Origin: Streptomyces sp. NBC_01485
Lineage (GTDB): Bacteria; Actinomycetota; Actinomycetes; Streptomycetales; Streptomycetaceae
Direction of reading: 5' to 3'
Assembly (NCBI RefSeq): GCF_036227125.1
Contig: NZ_CP109435.1
Coordinates: 8,556,001 to 8,620,000, forward strand
Length of the DNA: 64,000 bases
Below are positions 16,627-24,405 of the stretch, piece by piece (position 1 is the first letter of the stretch; the number at the start of each line of letters is the position of its first letter). The position numbers and the translations under genes were made by a program. The notes below the pieces were generated by a model. That model was not told where the DNA came from. It searched no databases and was given only the letters and a program-made list of their open reading frames with translations.

Positions 16627-17007
16627 TCATAACGTGCCGGACGTGGCCTCGGGGCGGGCCAGGGCCGCGTCCAGGGTCGTGGCGGGCGGCAGCAGCCGCG
16701 TCAGCCCGGTGGTCCGCAGGATCCGCAGGGTGAGCGGATGGGCGCAGACGAGGTGCAGTCGCCCGCCGTGGCCGAGGACCCGGCCGTGCGCCCGGTACAG
16801 CAGCCGCAGCCCGGAGCAGTCGAAAAACTCGATCCGGGTCAGGTCGATCACGATCCGCGGGGCGTGACCGGCGGTCGCGTCGTCGAGGAGCGGGCCGATC
16901 TCCGTGGCCGCGACGATGTCGATCTCGCCGCGGAACTCCAGCACCGTGTACCCCCGGTCCTGGCGGACCTGCAGGTGCGGGGTGTCCGCCGTGGGTTTCT
17001 GCTGCAC
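16627..17007 (-). CDS. STAS-domain anti-sigma factor antagonist, TTA-containing
   Basis: This 126-residue STAS protein carries the phosphorylation motif FFDCSGLRLLYRA near residues 70-80, where the serine is the switch site. It would release a sigma factor by binding its anti-sigma kinase when unphosphorylated. The start is GTG 17007. The last sense codon before TGA is TTA (16630-16632), the codon read only by the bldA tRNA in Streptomyces. No partner anti-sigma gene is adjacent. The gene ends convergent to the PRPP synthetase gene, 33 bases away. Confidence 0.85.
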   Translation of the reverse strand: MQQKPTADTPHLQVRQDRGYTVLEFRGEIDIVAATEIGPLLDDATAGHAPRIVIDLTRIEFFDCSGLRLLYRAHGRVLGHGGRLHLVCAHPLTLRILRTTGLTRLLPPATTLDAALARPEATSGTL

Positions 17008-17177
17008 GACGTCATCGTCTCCAACCCGCTCCACCGGTCGGGAGCCTCCAACGGCCGGGGAGCACGCAGCAGTTCCCCGCCCGAGCAAGTTACCCCCGAT
17101 CGAGTGAATTCCAGCATGTTCGATTGACATATGTCTTCGAAATGCAACCCGCGGTGTGCAGAGGGGGCGGCGGGAGC

Positions 17178-17645
17178 CTACGACAGCGCGTGCCACGCCT
17201 TGGAGAGGGCTGTGCGCAACTGCTCCGTCTGGTGTGGAGTGAGCTCCCGCACCATCCGCTGCTCCAGCTCCCGCACCGGCTCGGCATGCCGGTCGAGCAG
17301 CTCGCGCCCCTCCTCGGTGAGCAGGATCAGCAGCTCGCGCCTGTTGCGCGGATTGCGCACCCGGCGGATCAGGCCGCGCCGCTCCAGGGTGCGCACCAGG
17401 TCGGCGATGGACTGGGCGGTGACGAAGGAGTCCCGGGCCAGCTGCGCTGCCGAGAGGCCGTCGTGCCGCTCCAGTACGGTGAGGGCCGTGTACTGCAGTG
17501 CCGTGATCCCGGACGGTTTCACCAGTTCGTCCAGGTGGGATCGCGCGACCAGCTCCACCTGCTTCACCATGTAGAGCAGGGACGGTGGTGTCTTGTGAGA
17601 CTGAGGTGCCGAAGCTGCTGCCTTGGTTGTGTGGATGCCGGCCAT
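17178..17645 (-). CDS. MarR-family transcriptional regulator
   Basis: The protein has 155 residues. After a short polar tail, helices form the MarR winged helix: SGITALQYTALTVLERHDGLSAAQLARDSFVTAQSIADLVRTLERRGLIRR, then the wing NPRNRRELLILLTEEG. It diverges from an aldehyde dehydrogenase gene, and two matching palindromes lie between them. It therefore probably represses its own gene and the dehydrogenase pair in response to an aldehyde or phenolic ligand. Confidence 0.9.
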   Translation of the reverse strand: MAGIHTTKAAASAPQSHKTPPSLLYMVKQVELVARSHLDELVKPSGITALQYTALTVLERHDGLSAAQLARDSFVTAQSIADLVRTLERRGLIRRVRNPRNRRELLILLTEEGRELLDRHAEPVRELEQRMVRELTPHQTEQLRTALSKAWHALS

Positions 17646-17665
17646 GGGCCCGAGCGTAGACCATT

Positions 17666-17718
17666 GACAGGAAACCTGTCTGTAATGAGACTGCGAACCA
17701 GCAGGAATCCTGTTGGTT
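17666..17718. promoter_or_regulatory. Two MarR operators in the divergent promoter
   Basis: Palindrome 1 (17666-17680) is GACAGGAAACCTGTC. Palindrome 2 (17696-17718) has the core CAGGAATCCTG flanked by AACCA and TTGGTT. Both share CAGGAA-N-CCTG and their centres are 34 bp apart, about three helical turns. The location between the marR-like gene and the aldehyde dehydrogenase gene supports dual repression. Confidence 0.68.
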
Positions 17719-17749
17719 TAAATCTTGGCGACGATGCTGAGGAGTGGTG

Positions 17750-19204
17750 ATGACCACGTTCGAGATCGACCCCGGTCGACTGTTCATCGGGGGACAGTGG
17801 CGCGAGGCCGCGGACGGAGCGCGGACCGAGGTGGTCGACCCGTCCCGGGGCACGGTCGTCACCACCGTCGCGGAGGCGGGCGCCGCCGACGTGGACGCGG
17901 CGGTACAGGCCGCACGGGAGGCCTTCGACTCCGGGCAGTGGTCCGGCCTCAGCGGCCGTGAGCGCGGCAGGGTCCTGCTCCGGGTGGCGGAGCTGATCCG
18001 CGCGGAGGCCGACGAGATCGCCCGGCTGGAGAGCCTCGACGTCGGCAAGCCGATCACGCTGGCCCACGCGGTCGACGTCACCAACTCGGCCAACGACTAC
18101 GAGTACTTCGCCACCCTCGCCTTCAGCCTGGAGGGCGCGAACCGCGACACTCCCATGAACGCGCTCGCCTACACCAGGCGCGGCCCGATCGGTGTGGTCG
18201 CCGCGATCACCCCGTTCAACTTCCCGCTGATCCTGGCCGGTTCGAAGATCGCCCCGGCCCTCGCCGCCGGCAACACGGTCGTCCACAAGCCCGCCGACGA
18301 GACCCCGCTCAGCGCCCTGTACATGGCGGGACTGTTCCAGCGCGCCGGTGTCCCCGACGGCGTCGTCAACGTCGTCACCGGCGCCGGTGCGGTCGTCGGC
18401 GAGGCGCTGCTGCGCCACCCGGGCGTCGACAAGATCGCCTTCACCGGCTCCACCGCGATCGGCCGGCACGCGGCGAGCATCGCGGGCGAGAACCTGAAGC
18501 CGGTCACCATGGAGCTCGGCGGCAACGCGGCGCACATCGTCTTCGAGGACGCCGACCTGGAGAAGGCCGTCGGCGCGGTCATCAAGGGCTTCGTCTTCAA
18601 CTCCGGCCAGTTCTGCATGGGCGGCCCGCGCCTGCTGGTGGCCCGCCCGGTCTACAGCACCCTGCTCAACATCCTCGCCGACGCCGTCCCCGGCGTGCCC
18701 ATCGGCGACCCGCGCGCCGTGGAGACCGTCGTCGGCCCGATGGCGGGGGAGAAGCACCTGCGCAAGGTCGAGGAGTACGTCGACCTCGCCCGCAAGGAGG
18801 GCGCCCGCATCGTCTGCGGCGGCGAGCGCCTCGACCTCGACGGCGGCTACTACTACAAGCCCACCGTCATCGCCGACCTCGCCAACGACTCCCGGGTCGT
18901 CCAGGAGGAGATCTTCGGCCCGGTCCTCACGGTCCAGCCCTTCGACACCGAGGACGAGGCCGTCGCCCTGGCCAACTCCACGCCGTATGGCCTGGCTTCG
19001 GGTGTCCAGACCGGCAACCTGGCCCGCGCCCACCGCGTCGCCGACCGCCTCCAGGCGGGCATCGTCTGGGTCAACGACTGGGCGATGCTCGATCCCGCCG
19101 TCCCCTTCGGCGGCGTCAAGGACTCCGGGTTCGGCCGCGAGTACGGCCCCGAGGCGCTCCACTCGTACACCAAGGTCAAGTCCGTCGTCATCTCGCTCGA
19201 CTGA
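17750..19204 (+). CDS. NAD(P)-dependent aldehyde dehydrogenase
   Basis: The protein has 484 residues. It belongs to the ALDH superfamily and oxidises an aldehyde to the acid. The catalytic cysteine is Cys289 in FNSGQFCMGG and the general base is Glu255 in VTMELGGNAA. The cofactor-binding segment ITPFNFPL and the C-terminal PFGGVKDSGFGREYG are present. ATG 17750 is chosen, with GAGGAG at 17739-17744. It is followed by an alcohol dehydrogenase gene, so the pair probably converts an alcohol to an acid through the aldehyde. The divergent MarR protein is the likely regulator. Confidence 0.93.
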   Translation: MTTFEIDPGRLFIGGQWREAADGARTEVVDPSRGTVVTTVAEAGAADVDAAVQAAREAFDSGQWSGLSGRERGRVLLRVAELIRAEADEIARLESLDVGKPITLAHAVDVTNSANDYEYFATLAFSLEGANRDTPMNALAYTRRGPIGVVAAITPFNFPLILAGSKIAPALAAGNTVVHKPADETPLSALYMAGLFQRAGVPDGVVNVVTGAGAVVGEALLRHPGVDKIAFTGSTAIGRHAASIAGENLKPVTMELGGNAAHIVFEDADLEKAVGAVIKGFVFNSGQFCMGGPRLLVARPVYSTLLNILADAVPGVPIGDPRAVETVVGPMAGEKHLRKVEEYVDLARKEGARIVCGGERLDLDGGYYYKPTVIADLANDSRVVQEEIFGPVLTVQPFDTEDEAVALANSTPYGLASGVQTGNLARAHRVADRLQAGIVWVNDWAMLDPAVPFGGVKDSGFGREYGPEALHSYTKVKSVVISLD

Positions 19205-19220
19205 GCACGCCGGCAAGCAA

Positions 19221-19292
19221 GCCTGTGGCAACGCCTGCAGGAACACCTATGGGACCGCCTGTAGGAACACCTGTGGGAACACCTGTAGGAAC
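19221..19292 (+). repeat. Six 12-bp tandem repeats before the alcohol dehydrogenase gene
   Basis: Six contiguous 12-base units fit the consensus RCCTGTRGGAAC and end 16 bases before the start codon of the next gene. Each unit carries a near-palindromic CCTGNRGG core, and unit junctions read AGGAACACCTGT, resembling the upstream MarR operator halves with one extra base between them. Translated in frame with the dehydrogenase it would give GTPVGTPVG repeats, but no ribosome-binding site supports that. Confidence 0.85.
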
Positions 19293-19308
19293 AAAGGGAG
19301 TTCAACCG

Positions 19309-20415
19309 ATGTCCACCACCACACGCGCCGCCGTCGTCGAGTCCGGCGGAGCCCCCTTCACCCTCTCCGACGTCGTCCTCGACGACCCCGCGCCGCACGA
19401 GGCGCTGGTCCGTCTGGTGGCGGCCGGGGTGTGTCACACCGACCTCGGCGTGGCGAGCGGCGGACTGCCGTTCCCGCTGCCCGGAGTTCTCGGCCACGAG
19501 GGCGCAGGCGTCGTGGAGGCGGTCGGTTCGGCCGTCACCGGGGTCGTCCCCGGCGATCACGTCGTGCTGTCCTTCACCTCCTGCGGCGACTGCCGCAACT
19601 GTCAGGGCGGCCACCCCGCCTACTGCGCGACCTGGCTGCCGCTGAACCTCCTCGGCGGCCGTCGCGCCGACGGCACCAGCACCATCAGCCGGGACGGCGA
19701 GGACCTCGGCGGCCACTTCTTCGGCCAGTCGTCCTTCGCCGAGCGGGCGTTGGTCGACGAGCGCAGCCTCGTCAAGGTCGACCCGGACGTACCGCTGGCG
19801 TCGATAGCCCCGCTGGGCTGCGGAGTCCAGACCGGTGTCGGCGCCGTCTGGAACGTGCTGAAGCCGGAGACCGGCAGCACGATCGTCGTCCTGGGCGCCG
19901 GAGCCGTCGGTCTGTCGGCCGTCATGGCGGCCGCGCTCAGCCCGGCCACCACGATCATCGCCGTCGACAGGGTCGCCGAACGCCTCGAACTGGCAAAGGA
20001 GTTGGGCGCCACCCACACCGTCGACGCCAGTCAGGCCGCCCTCGGTGACGCCATCGCGGTGATCACCGGCGGGCAGGGCGCCGACGGCATCGTGGAGACC
20101 ACGGGCAACACGACCGTCCTGCGCCAGGGCGTCGACGCGCTCGCCGCCCGCGGCACCCTCGTCGTCGTGGGCGCACCGCCCTTCGGCAGCGAAGTCGCCC
20201 TGGACGTCAACGGGTTGCTGGGCGGCAAGCGGGTCGTCGGCCTCACCCTCGGCGACGTCGAGACGCAGAGTTTCATCCCGGCGCTCGTCAAGCTCGTCAA
20301 GGAAGGGCGGCTCCCGCTGGACCGCCTGATCGGCACGTATCCGTTCGCGGACATCGACCAGGCGGTGCGGGACATGAAGGCGGGCAAGACCATCAAGCCC
20401 GTTCTGACCTTCTGA
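19309..20415 (+). CDS. Zinc-dependent alcohol dehydrogenase
   Basis: The protein has 368 residues and belongs to the medium-chain dehydrogenase family. Catalytic zinc ligands are Cys42 in GVCHTD and the His of LGHEGAG. The structural zinc loop is CGDCRNCQGGHPAYC, and the NAD-binding Rossmann loop is VLGAGAVGLSAV near residues 190-200. It is closest in look to aryl or benzyl alcohol dehydrogenases. ATG 19309 follows GGGAG. With the preceding aldehyde dehydrogenase it forms a two-step alcohol oxidation unit. Confidence 0.92.
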   Translation: MSTTTRAAVVESGGAPFTLSDVVLDDPAPHEALVRLVAAGVCHTDLGVASGGLPFPLPGVLGHEGAGVVEAVGSAVTGVVPGDHVVLSFTSCGDCRNCQGGHPAYCATWLPLNLLGGRRADGTSTISRDGEDLGGHFFGQSSFAERALVDERSLVKVDPDVPLASIAPLGCGVQTGVGAVWNVLKPETGSTIVVLGAGAVGLSAVMAAALSPATTIIAVDRVAERLELAKELGATHTVDASQAALGDAIAVITGGQGADGIVETTGNTTVLRQGVDALAARGTLVVVGAPPFGSEVALDVNGLLGGKRVVGLTLGDVETQSFIPALVKLVKEGRLPLDRLIGTYPFADIDQAVRDMKAGKTIKPVLTF

Positions 20416-20458
20416 CGAACCGTCAGCGCTGCCGTCGGGGCCTGCTCTCCGGCGGTCC

Positions 20459-20500
20459 GGCCGGTGCCGCCGAGCCTGCACACCTCGGGCGGCACCGGCC
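20459..20500. terminator. Bidirectional terminator hairpin
   Basis: Between two convergent genes, GGCCGGTGCCGCCGAG and CTCGGGCGGCACCGGCC pair over 16 bases with one bulged base around a 9-base loop. A second smaller hairpin (CCCACG...CGTGGG) follows directly at 20500-20521. Confidence 0.7.
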
Positions 20501-20551
20501 CACGCCGTTCTCGCCGTGGGCCATGCCCTGACGCTGCAAGTGAGGTCCGGC

Positions 20552-21124
20552 TCAGCGGCTCGCGTGCAGCGTGACGAGTAACTGCCATACCTGGTCGGCG
20601 ATTTCACCGGGCGTGCCGTCGAGATCGCCGTGCAGCCAGTCGGCCAGCACCCCGGCGAACGTGGCGGCGACGGCAGAGGCGATCAGGGGTGCGTCCGCCG
20701 CTCCGGCCCGCTGCCGCTCGCGCAGGCTGTAGGCCCGCAGGTCCCGGTGCAGCACCCGGCCGAGCGGCCCGCCGCCGCCCGGCGTCAGCAGGGCGCGGTA
20801 CAGGGCGGTGTGCGGGGTCAGCGAGCCGAAGAACTCCGCCAGCGCGGCCGGCGCCCGCACCGGGTCCGGTCGCCCCGGTCGCCCCTGCCAGGCGTGCAGC
20901 GCCTCCACGGCCTCCCGGACGACGTCCGCGCAGGCGTCGACGGCGAGGGCCTCCAGGTCGGGGTAGTGCACGTAGAAGGTGGCCCGGCCCACGCCGGCCC
21001 GCCGCACCAGCGCGGCGACGCCGACCTCCTCCAACGGGCGCTCGGCGCACTCCTGGAGCAGCGCGGCGCGCAGCCTCGCCCGGGTGCGGGCCGCCCGCGG
21101 GTCCTCGGGCTCGCCGCGCGTCAC
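20552..21124 (-). CDS. TetR-family transcriptional regulator
   Basis: The protein has 190 residues. The N-terminal HTH reads LEEVGVAALVRRAGVGRATFYVHYPDLEAL, the standard TetR DNA-binding signature, followed by an all-helical ligand domain. The start is GTG 21124, which overlaps the stop of the upstream DUF1304 gene as GTGA, so the two are translationally coupled. It probably represses its own operon through the large inverted repeat at 21496-21540. Confidence 0.88.
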   Translation of the reverse strand: MTRGEPEDPRAARTRARLRAALLQECAERPLEEVGVAALVRRAGVGRATFYVHYPDLEALAVDACADVVREAVEALHAWQGRPGRPDPVRAPAALAEFFGSLTPHTALYRALLTPGGGGPLGRVLHRDLRAYSLRERQRAGAADAPLIASAVAATFAGVLADWLHGDLDGTPGEIADQVWQLLVTLHASR

Positions 21125-21483
21125 TGCGCGATCAGGACGGCGGCCAGGGTGAGCGCGCCGGGCAGGGCCTGGGCGAACAGGATCTTGCGGTTCGCCGTGG
21201 CCGCGCCGTACACGCCCGCGACGATCACGCAGGACAGGAAGAACACCTGCGCCCGGAACCCGGTCGGGTCGGCCGCGACCAGCCCCCACACCAGGCCGGC
21301 CGCGAGGAAGCCGTTGTAGAGCCCCTGGTTGGCGGCCATCGCGGCGGTCCGCTTCGCCATCTCCGCGTCGAGGCCGTGGAAGGACATCCCCTGCTTCTTC
21401 TGCCACAGGAACATCTCCATCACCAGGATGTAGAGATGCAGCGCGGCCACGAGCACGACCAGTATGTTCGCCAGGATTTCCAT
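21121..21483 (-). CDS. DUF1304 membrane protein
   Basis: This 120-residue protein has four predicted membrane helices: ILANILVVLVAALHLYILVMEMFLW, then GLYNGFLAAGLVWGLVAA, VFFLSCVIVAGVYGAATA and ALPGALTLAAVLIAQ. The length and the LHxYxxxxEMFLW opening fit the DUF1304 family, whose role is unknown. It is the first gene of an operon with a TetR repressor, which is typical of a ligand-inducible exporter or sensor of a small hydrophobic compound. Confidence 0.86.
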   Translation of the reverse strand: MEILANILVVLVAALHLYILVMEMFLWQKKQGMSFHGLDAEMAKRTAAMAANQGLYNGFLAAGLVWGLVAADPTGFRAQVFFLSCVIVAGVYGAATANRKILFAQALPGALTLAAVLIAQ

Positions 21484-21495
21484 GTTCTCCCTCAA

Positions 21496-21540
21496 CTTCT
21501 TGGACGGGTGTCCACTATAGCGGGACACCTGTCCAAGAAG
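21496..21540. promoter_or_regulatory. Large inverted-repeat operator for the DUF1304-TetR operon
   Basis: The arms CTTCTTGGACGGGTGTCC (21496-21513) and its complement (21523-21540) match at 17 of 18 positions around a 9-base spacer. Each arm also contains its own palindrome GGAC-NNN-TGTCC, so two TetR sites lie 21 bp apart, two helical turns. The spacer ACTATAGCG contains a TATAGT -10-like box reading leftward, so the operator covers the promoter. It faces the divergent PPOX gene too. Confidence 0.7.
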
Positions 21541-21572
21541 TCCAGTCGCCGTCTCCGGGCCACACTGGAGGT

Positions 21573-22037
21573 ATGACGCCAGTACCCGCACGTACCGTGC
21601 AGCAGCGCAAGACCGATACTCTCCGTCGGCTGGAGCAGGACGTCGACGCGTGGGTCGCCACGGCCGCCGAGGACGGTCCGGTTCCCCACCTGGTTCCGCT
21701 GTCCTTCGTGTGGGACGGCGCGACCCTGCTCCTGGCCACCCCCGCCACCAGCCCCACCGGCCGCAACCTGCTGGCCACCGGGGTCGCGCGGGTCGGCGTC
21801 GGGCCGACGCGGGACGTCGTGATGATCGAGGGGACGGCCGCGGCCGTGCCGCCCGCCGAGCTGCCGGAGGAGGACGCCGAGATCTTCGCGGGCAAGACCG
21901 GCTTCGACCCGCGCGAACTGTCCGCGCCCTACCTGTACTTCCGCATCCTGCCGCGCCGGATCCAGGCCTGGCGTGAGGCCGACGAACTCCAGGGGCGGGA
22001 GCTGATGCGGGACGGGCAGTGGCTGGTGGCCGACTGA
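21573..22037 (+). CDS. PPOX-class (split-barrel) flavin/F420-dependent oxidoreductase
   Basis: The protein has 154 residues. It has the pyridoxamine-5'-phosphate-oxidase-like fold: DAWVATAAEDGPVPHLVPLSFVWDGATLLLAT, then RNLLATGVARVGVGPTRDVVMIEGTAA and a tail with YLYFRILPRRIQAWRE. The terminal segment resembles the F420-associated TIGR03668-type group. Cofactor (FMN or F420) and substrate are not determined by sequence. GGAGG lies very close to the ATG, so initiation may be weak or leaderless. The gene diverges from the TetR operon across the shared operator. Confidence 0.84.
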   Translation: MTPVPARTVQQRKTDTLRRLEQDVDAWVATAAEDGPVPHLVPLSFVWDGATLLLATPATSPTGRNLLATGVARVGVGPTRDVVMIEGTAAAVPPAELPEEDAEIFAGKTGFDPRELSAPYLYFRILPRRIQAWREADELQGRELMRDGQWLVAD

Positions 22038-22109
22038 AACCGGGGTATCCGCAAGGTCCGGGGACGGGACGCGCTCGCCCCGGCCGGACCTCGCGGAGGA
22101 GAAGACGAC

Positions 22110-22502
22110 ATGGCATTGGTGAAAGCAGGCGTCGTGGTGCTCGACTGTGCCGAGCCCGAGAAACTCGCCGAGTTCTACAAGGGGCTGCTGGACGCCGAGG
22201 AGATCGACATGAGCGCCAACCGGGTGGAGATCCGGGGCGCCGACGGCACCCGCCTCGCCTTCCGGCGTGACGTGAACGCGACCCCGCCGAGCTGGCCGCG
22301 CCCCGAGAACGCGCTCCAGGCCCACCTGGACTTCCTGGTCGACGACCTCGACGAGGTGGAACGCCGGGTCGTGGGCCTGGGCGGCCGTCCCCTGGAGACC
22401 AAGGGCGCCCCCGGCCCGCAGGAGGAGCGGGGCTACGCCGACCCGTCCGGCCACTCCTTCACCCTCCGCCGCGAACCCTCAACGGCACCGAAACAGGGCT
22501 GA
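22110..22502 (+). CDS. VOC-family (glyoxalase/bleomycin-resistance) protein
   Basis: This 130-residue protein has paired beta-alpha-beta-beta-beta modules. The first module starts VKAGVVVLDCAEPEKLAEFYKGLL and the second is LQAHLDFLVDDLDEVERRVVGLGG, ending YADPSGHSFTLRRE. Such proteins bind a metal ion or a small ligand; isomerase, dioxygenase or drug-binding roles are all possible. The ATG has GGAGGAG at good spacing. It lies 72 bases after the PPOX gene and is probably co-transcribed. Confidence 0.85.
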   Translation: MALVKAGVVVLDCAEPEKLAEFYKGLLDAEEIDMSANRVEIRGADGTRLAFRRDVNATPPSWPRPENALQAHLDFLVDDLDEVERRVVGLGGRPLETKGAPGPQEERGYADPSGHSFTLRREPSTAPKQG

Positions 22503-22542
22503 GGCCGAGGCGGGATTCCCAGGGGATCTCTCAGGGAGCTGC

Positions 22543-23562
22543 TCAGGGCCGTCCGCCCGGCGGAACCTCCTCGTCCGCGCGCACCGCGCCGGGCGGGGTC
22601 CCGTCGCCGAACGGCCGGCCGCCGAGTTCCTCGCGGTGGTGCGGGGCGCGCCAGCCGGCCAGGTCCGGGCCGAGGGGGACGATCCGGGTCGGGTTGATGC
22701 CGGTGTGCACCCGGTAGTAGTGCCGCTTGATGTGGTCGAAGTCGACCGTGTCACCGAAGCCCGGCGTCTGGAAGAGGTCCCGGACGTACGCCCACAGCAC
22801 CTGGTTCTCCGTCACCTTCCAGCGGTTGCACTTGAAGTGGCCGTGATAGACGGCGTCGAAGCGCACCAGCGTGGTGAACAGCCGGATGTCCGCCTCGGTG
22901 ATCGTGTCGCCGACCAGGTACCGCTGCCGGGCCAGCCGGGACGTCAGCAGCTCCAGCCGCCGGAAGACACCCGCACACGCCTCGTCGTACGCGCCCTGCT
23001 CGCTTGCGAAACCCGCCCGGTACACCCCGTTGTTGACGTCCTCGTACACCTCGGCCATGACCGTGTCGATCTCGTCGCGCCGCTCGTCCGGGTAGAGGTC
23101 GGGGGCGCCGGGGCGGTGCAGGGCCGTCCACTCGGTGGCGAGGTCGAGGGTGAGCCGCTGGTAGTCGTTGGTCACCAGCTCGCCGCTGGGCACGTCCACG
23201 ACCGCCGGGACGCTGACCCCGCCGGGATGTCCGGCTTCCCGCTTGTCGTACGCCTCGCTGAGATACCGGATGCCGAGGACCGGATCGCGGCCGCCCGGGT
23301 CGAGGGTGAAGCGCCAGCTCCGGTCGTCCTGGATCGGGTCGGCGATCGCCATCGACAGCGCGTCCTCCAGCCCCAGGAGCCGCCGGGAGATCACCGCCCG
23401 GCTCGCCCAGGGACAGGCCCGGCTGACCACCAGACGGTAGCGGCCGGCCACCGCCGGCCAGCCGTCCCCGCCGTCCGCGGTGATCCGGTCGGTGAAGTGA
23501 CTCCTGGACCGCTTGAACGCCGTGTGTCCGTACGCGCTGTTGCCGTCGCCCCCGCCGCTCAT
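22543..23562 (-). CDS. Xi-class glutathione-transferase-like reductase
   Basis: The protein has 339 residues. It resembles the glutathionyl-hydroquinone reductases (YqjG/PcpF type, Xi class). The thioredoxin-fold active site is CPWA with Cys50, followed by SVPAVVDVPSGELVTNDY and a helical C-domain (EADIRLFTTLVRFDAVYHGHFKCN, then YVRDLFQTPG). Actinomycetes use mycothiol instead of glutathione, so the reaction is probably reduction of mycothiol-quinone conjugates; this is inference. The C-terminal 40 residues are Pro/Gly-rich. Confidence 0.87.
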   Translation of the reverse strand: MSGGGDGNSAYGHTAFKRSRSHFTDRITADGGDGWPAVAGRYRLVVSRACPWASRAVISRRLLGLEDALSMAIADPIQDDRSWRFTLDPGGRDPVLGIRYLSEAYDKREAGHPGGVSVPAVVDVPSGELVTNDYQRLTLDLATEWTALHRPGAPDLYPDERRDEIDTVMAEVYEDVNNGVYRAGFASEQGAYDEACAGVFRRLELLTSRLARQRYLVGDTITEADIRLFTTLVRFDAVYHGHFKCNRWKVTENQVLWAYVRDLFQTPGFGDTVDFDHIKRHYYRVHTGINPTRIVPLGPDLAGWRAPHHREELGGRPFGDGTPPGAVRADEEVPPGGRP

Positions 23563-23663
23563 GGTTCCTCCCGCTGCTCGTGCGCATCCTGCCGCTCCTC
23601 ATGACCGCGTTCCCAGATTTCGGCGGTCGGCACGGTGTACGGCGCGGTGGGACGCACAAGAAA

Positions 23664-23694
23664 GCCCCGCCGCGACGGGGGAGCGCGGCGGGGC
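23664..23694 (-). terminator. Rho-independent terminator after the nitroreductase-like gene
   Basis: The 11-bp arms GCCCCGCCGCG and CGCGGCGGGGC are exact complements around a 9-base loop. On the minus strand the stem is followed by TTTCTT. It lies about 85 bases past the stop of the upstream leftward gene. Confidence 0.8.
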
Positions 23695-23779
23695 CTGACT
23701 TTCGAGTGCCCGGTGCGCACCCGTTCATGCGCACCCGCGGCAGATTTTTCTACGGGATCCCCGGAGGGGTCTCGTCCGC

Positions 23780-24229
23780 TCAGTCGCCGGCGTCCGGCTC
23801 CACGACGAACACCGGGATCTCCCGGTCCGTCTTCTTCTGGTAGTCGGCGTACGTCGGGAACGCGGCGACCGCGCGCTCCCACCACTCGGCCTTCTCCGCG
23901 CCGGTGACCTCCCGGGCCGTCATGTCCTGCTTCCGCGGCCCGTCCTGGAGTTCCACCTGAGGATCGGCCTGGACGTTGTGGTACCAGACCGGATGCTTCG
24001 GCGCCCCGCCCAGGGAGGCGACCAGGGCGTACCGTCCGTCGTGTTCGACCCGCATGAGCGGCGTCTTGCGGATCTTCCCGCTCTTCGCGCCCCGGGTCGT
24101 CAGCAGGATGACCGGCAGTCCCGTGTCCATCAGCGTCGTCGCCTCGGTGCCGCCGGAGCGCTCGTACCGCTCCACCTGTTCGCGCACCCACTGCGTCGGG
24201 CTGGGTTCGTACTCGCCTTCCAAAGGCAT
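23780..24229 (-). CDS. Deazaflavin (F420)-dependent nitroreductase family protein
   Basis: This 149-residue protein belongs to the Ddn-type split-barrel family. Diagnostic segments are LPVILLTTRGAKSGKIRKTPLMRVEHDGRYALVAS and HPVWYHNVQADPQVELQDG, which bind reduced F420 and the substrate. The C-terminus (FPTYADYQKKTDREIPVFVVEP) is typical. It probably reduces quinones, nitro compounds or enones using F420H2. ATG 24229 has AAGGGGA about 9 bases upstream. Confidence 0.9.
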   Translation of the reverse strand: MPLEGEYEPSPTQWVREQVERYERSGGTEATTLMDTGLPVILLTTRGAKSGKIRKTPLMRVEHDGRYALVASLGGAPKHPVWYHNVQADPQVELQDGPRKQDMTAREVTGAEKAEWWERAVAAFPTYADYQKKTDREIPVFVVEPDAGD

Positions 24230-24405
24230 GGCATCCGTCCCCTTGTTCCGTGTCGTGTCGCGTCGTGCCGACATGTCTTCACGTCGCCGTGCGTCGCCGT
24301 ACCGTCCGCTCGTCGGCTCGTGCGTGGCGCGTCCGTCCGGCTCGCATTCTGCTTCAACACCGGTACCCGCGTCATTCATCCGTACCACGGGCACACCTCG
24401 CGCGC

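Noticed and set aside
19225..19308. N-terminal extension of the alcohol dehydrogenase through the 12-bp repeats (GTPVGTPVG)
   Set aside because: No Shine-Dalgarno lies before the upstream GTG, whereas GGGAG precedes ATG 19309. The repeat is best treated as non-coding.
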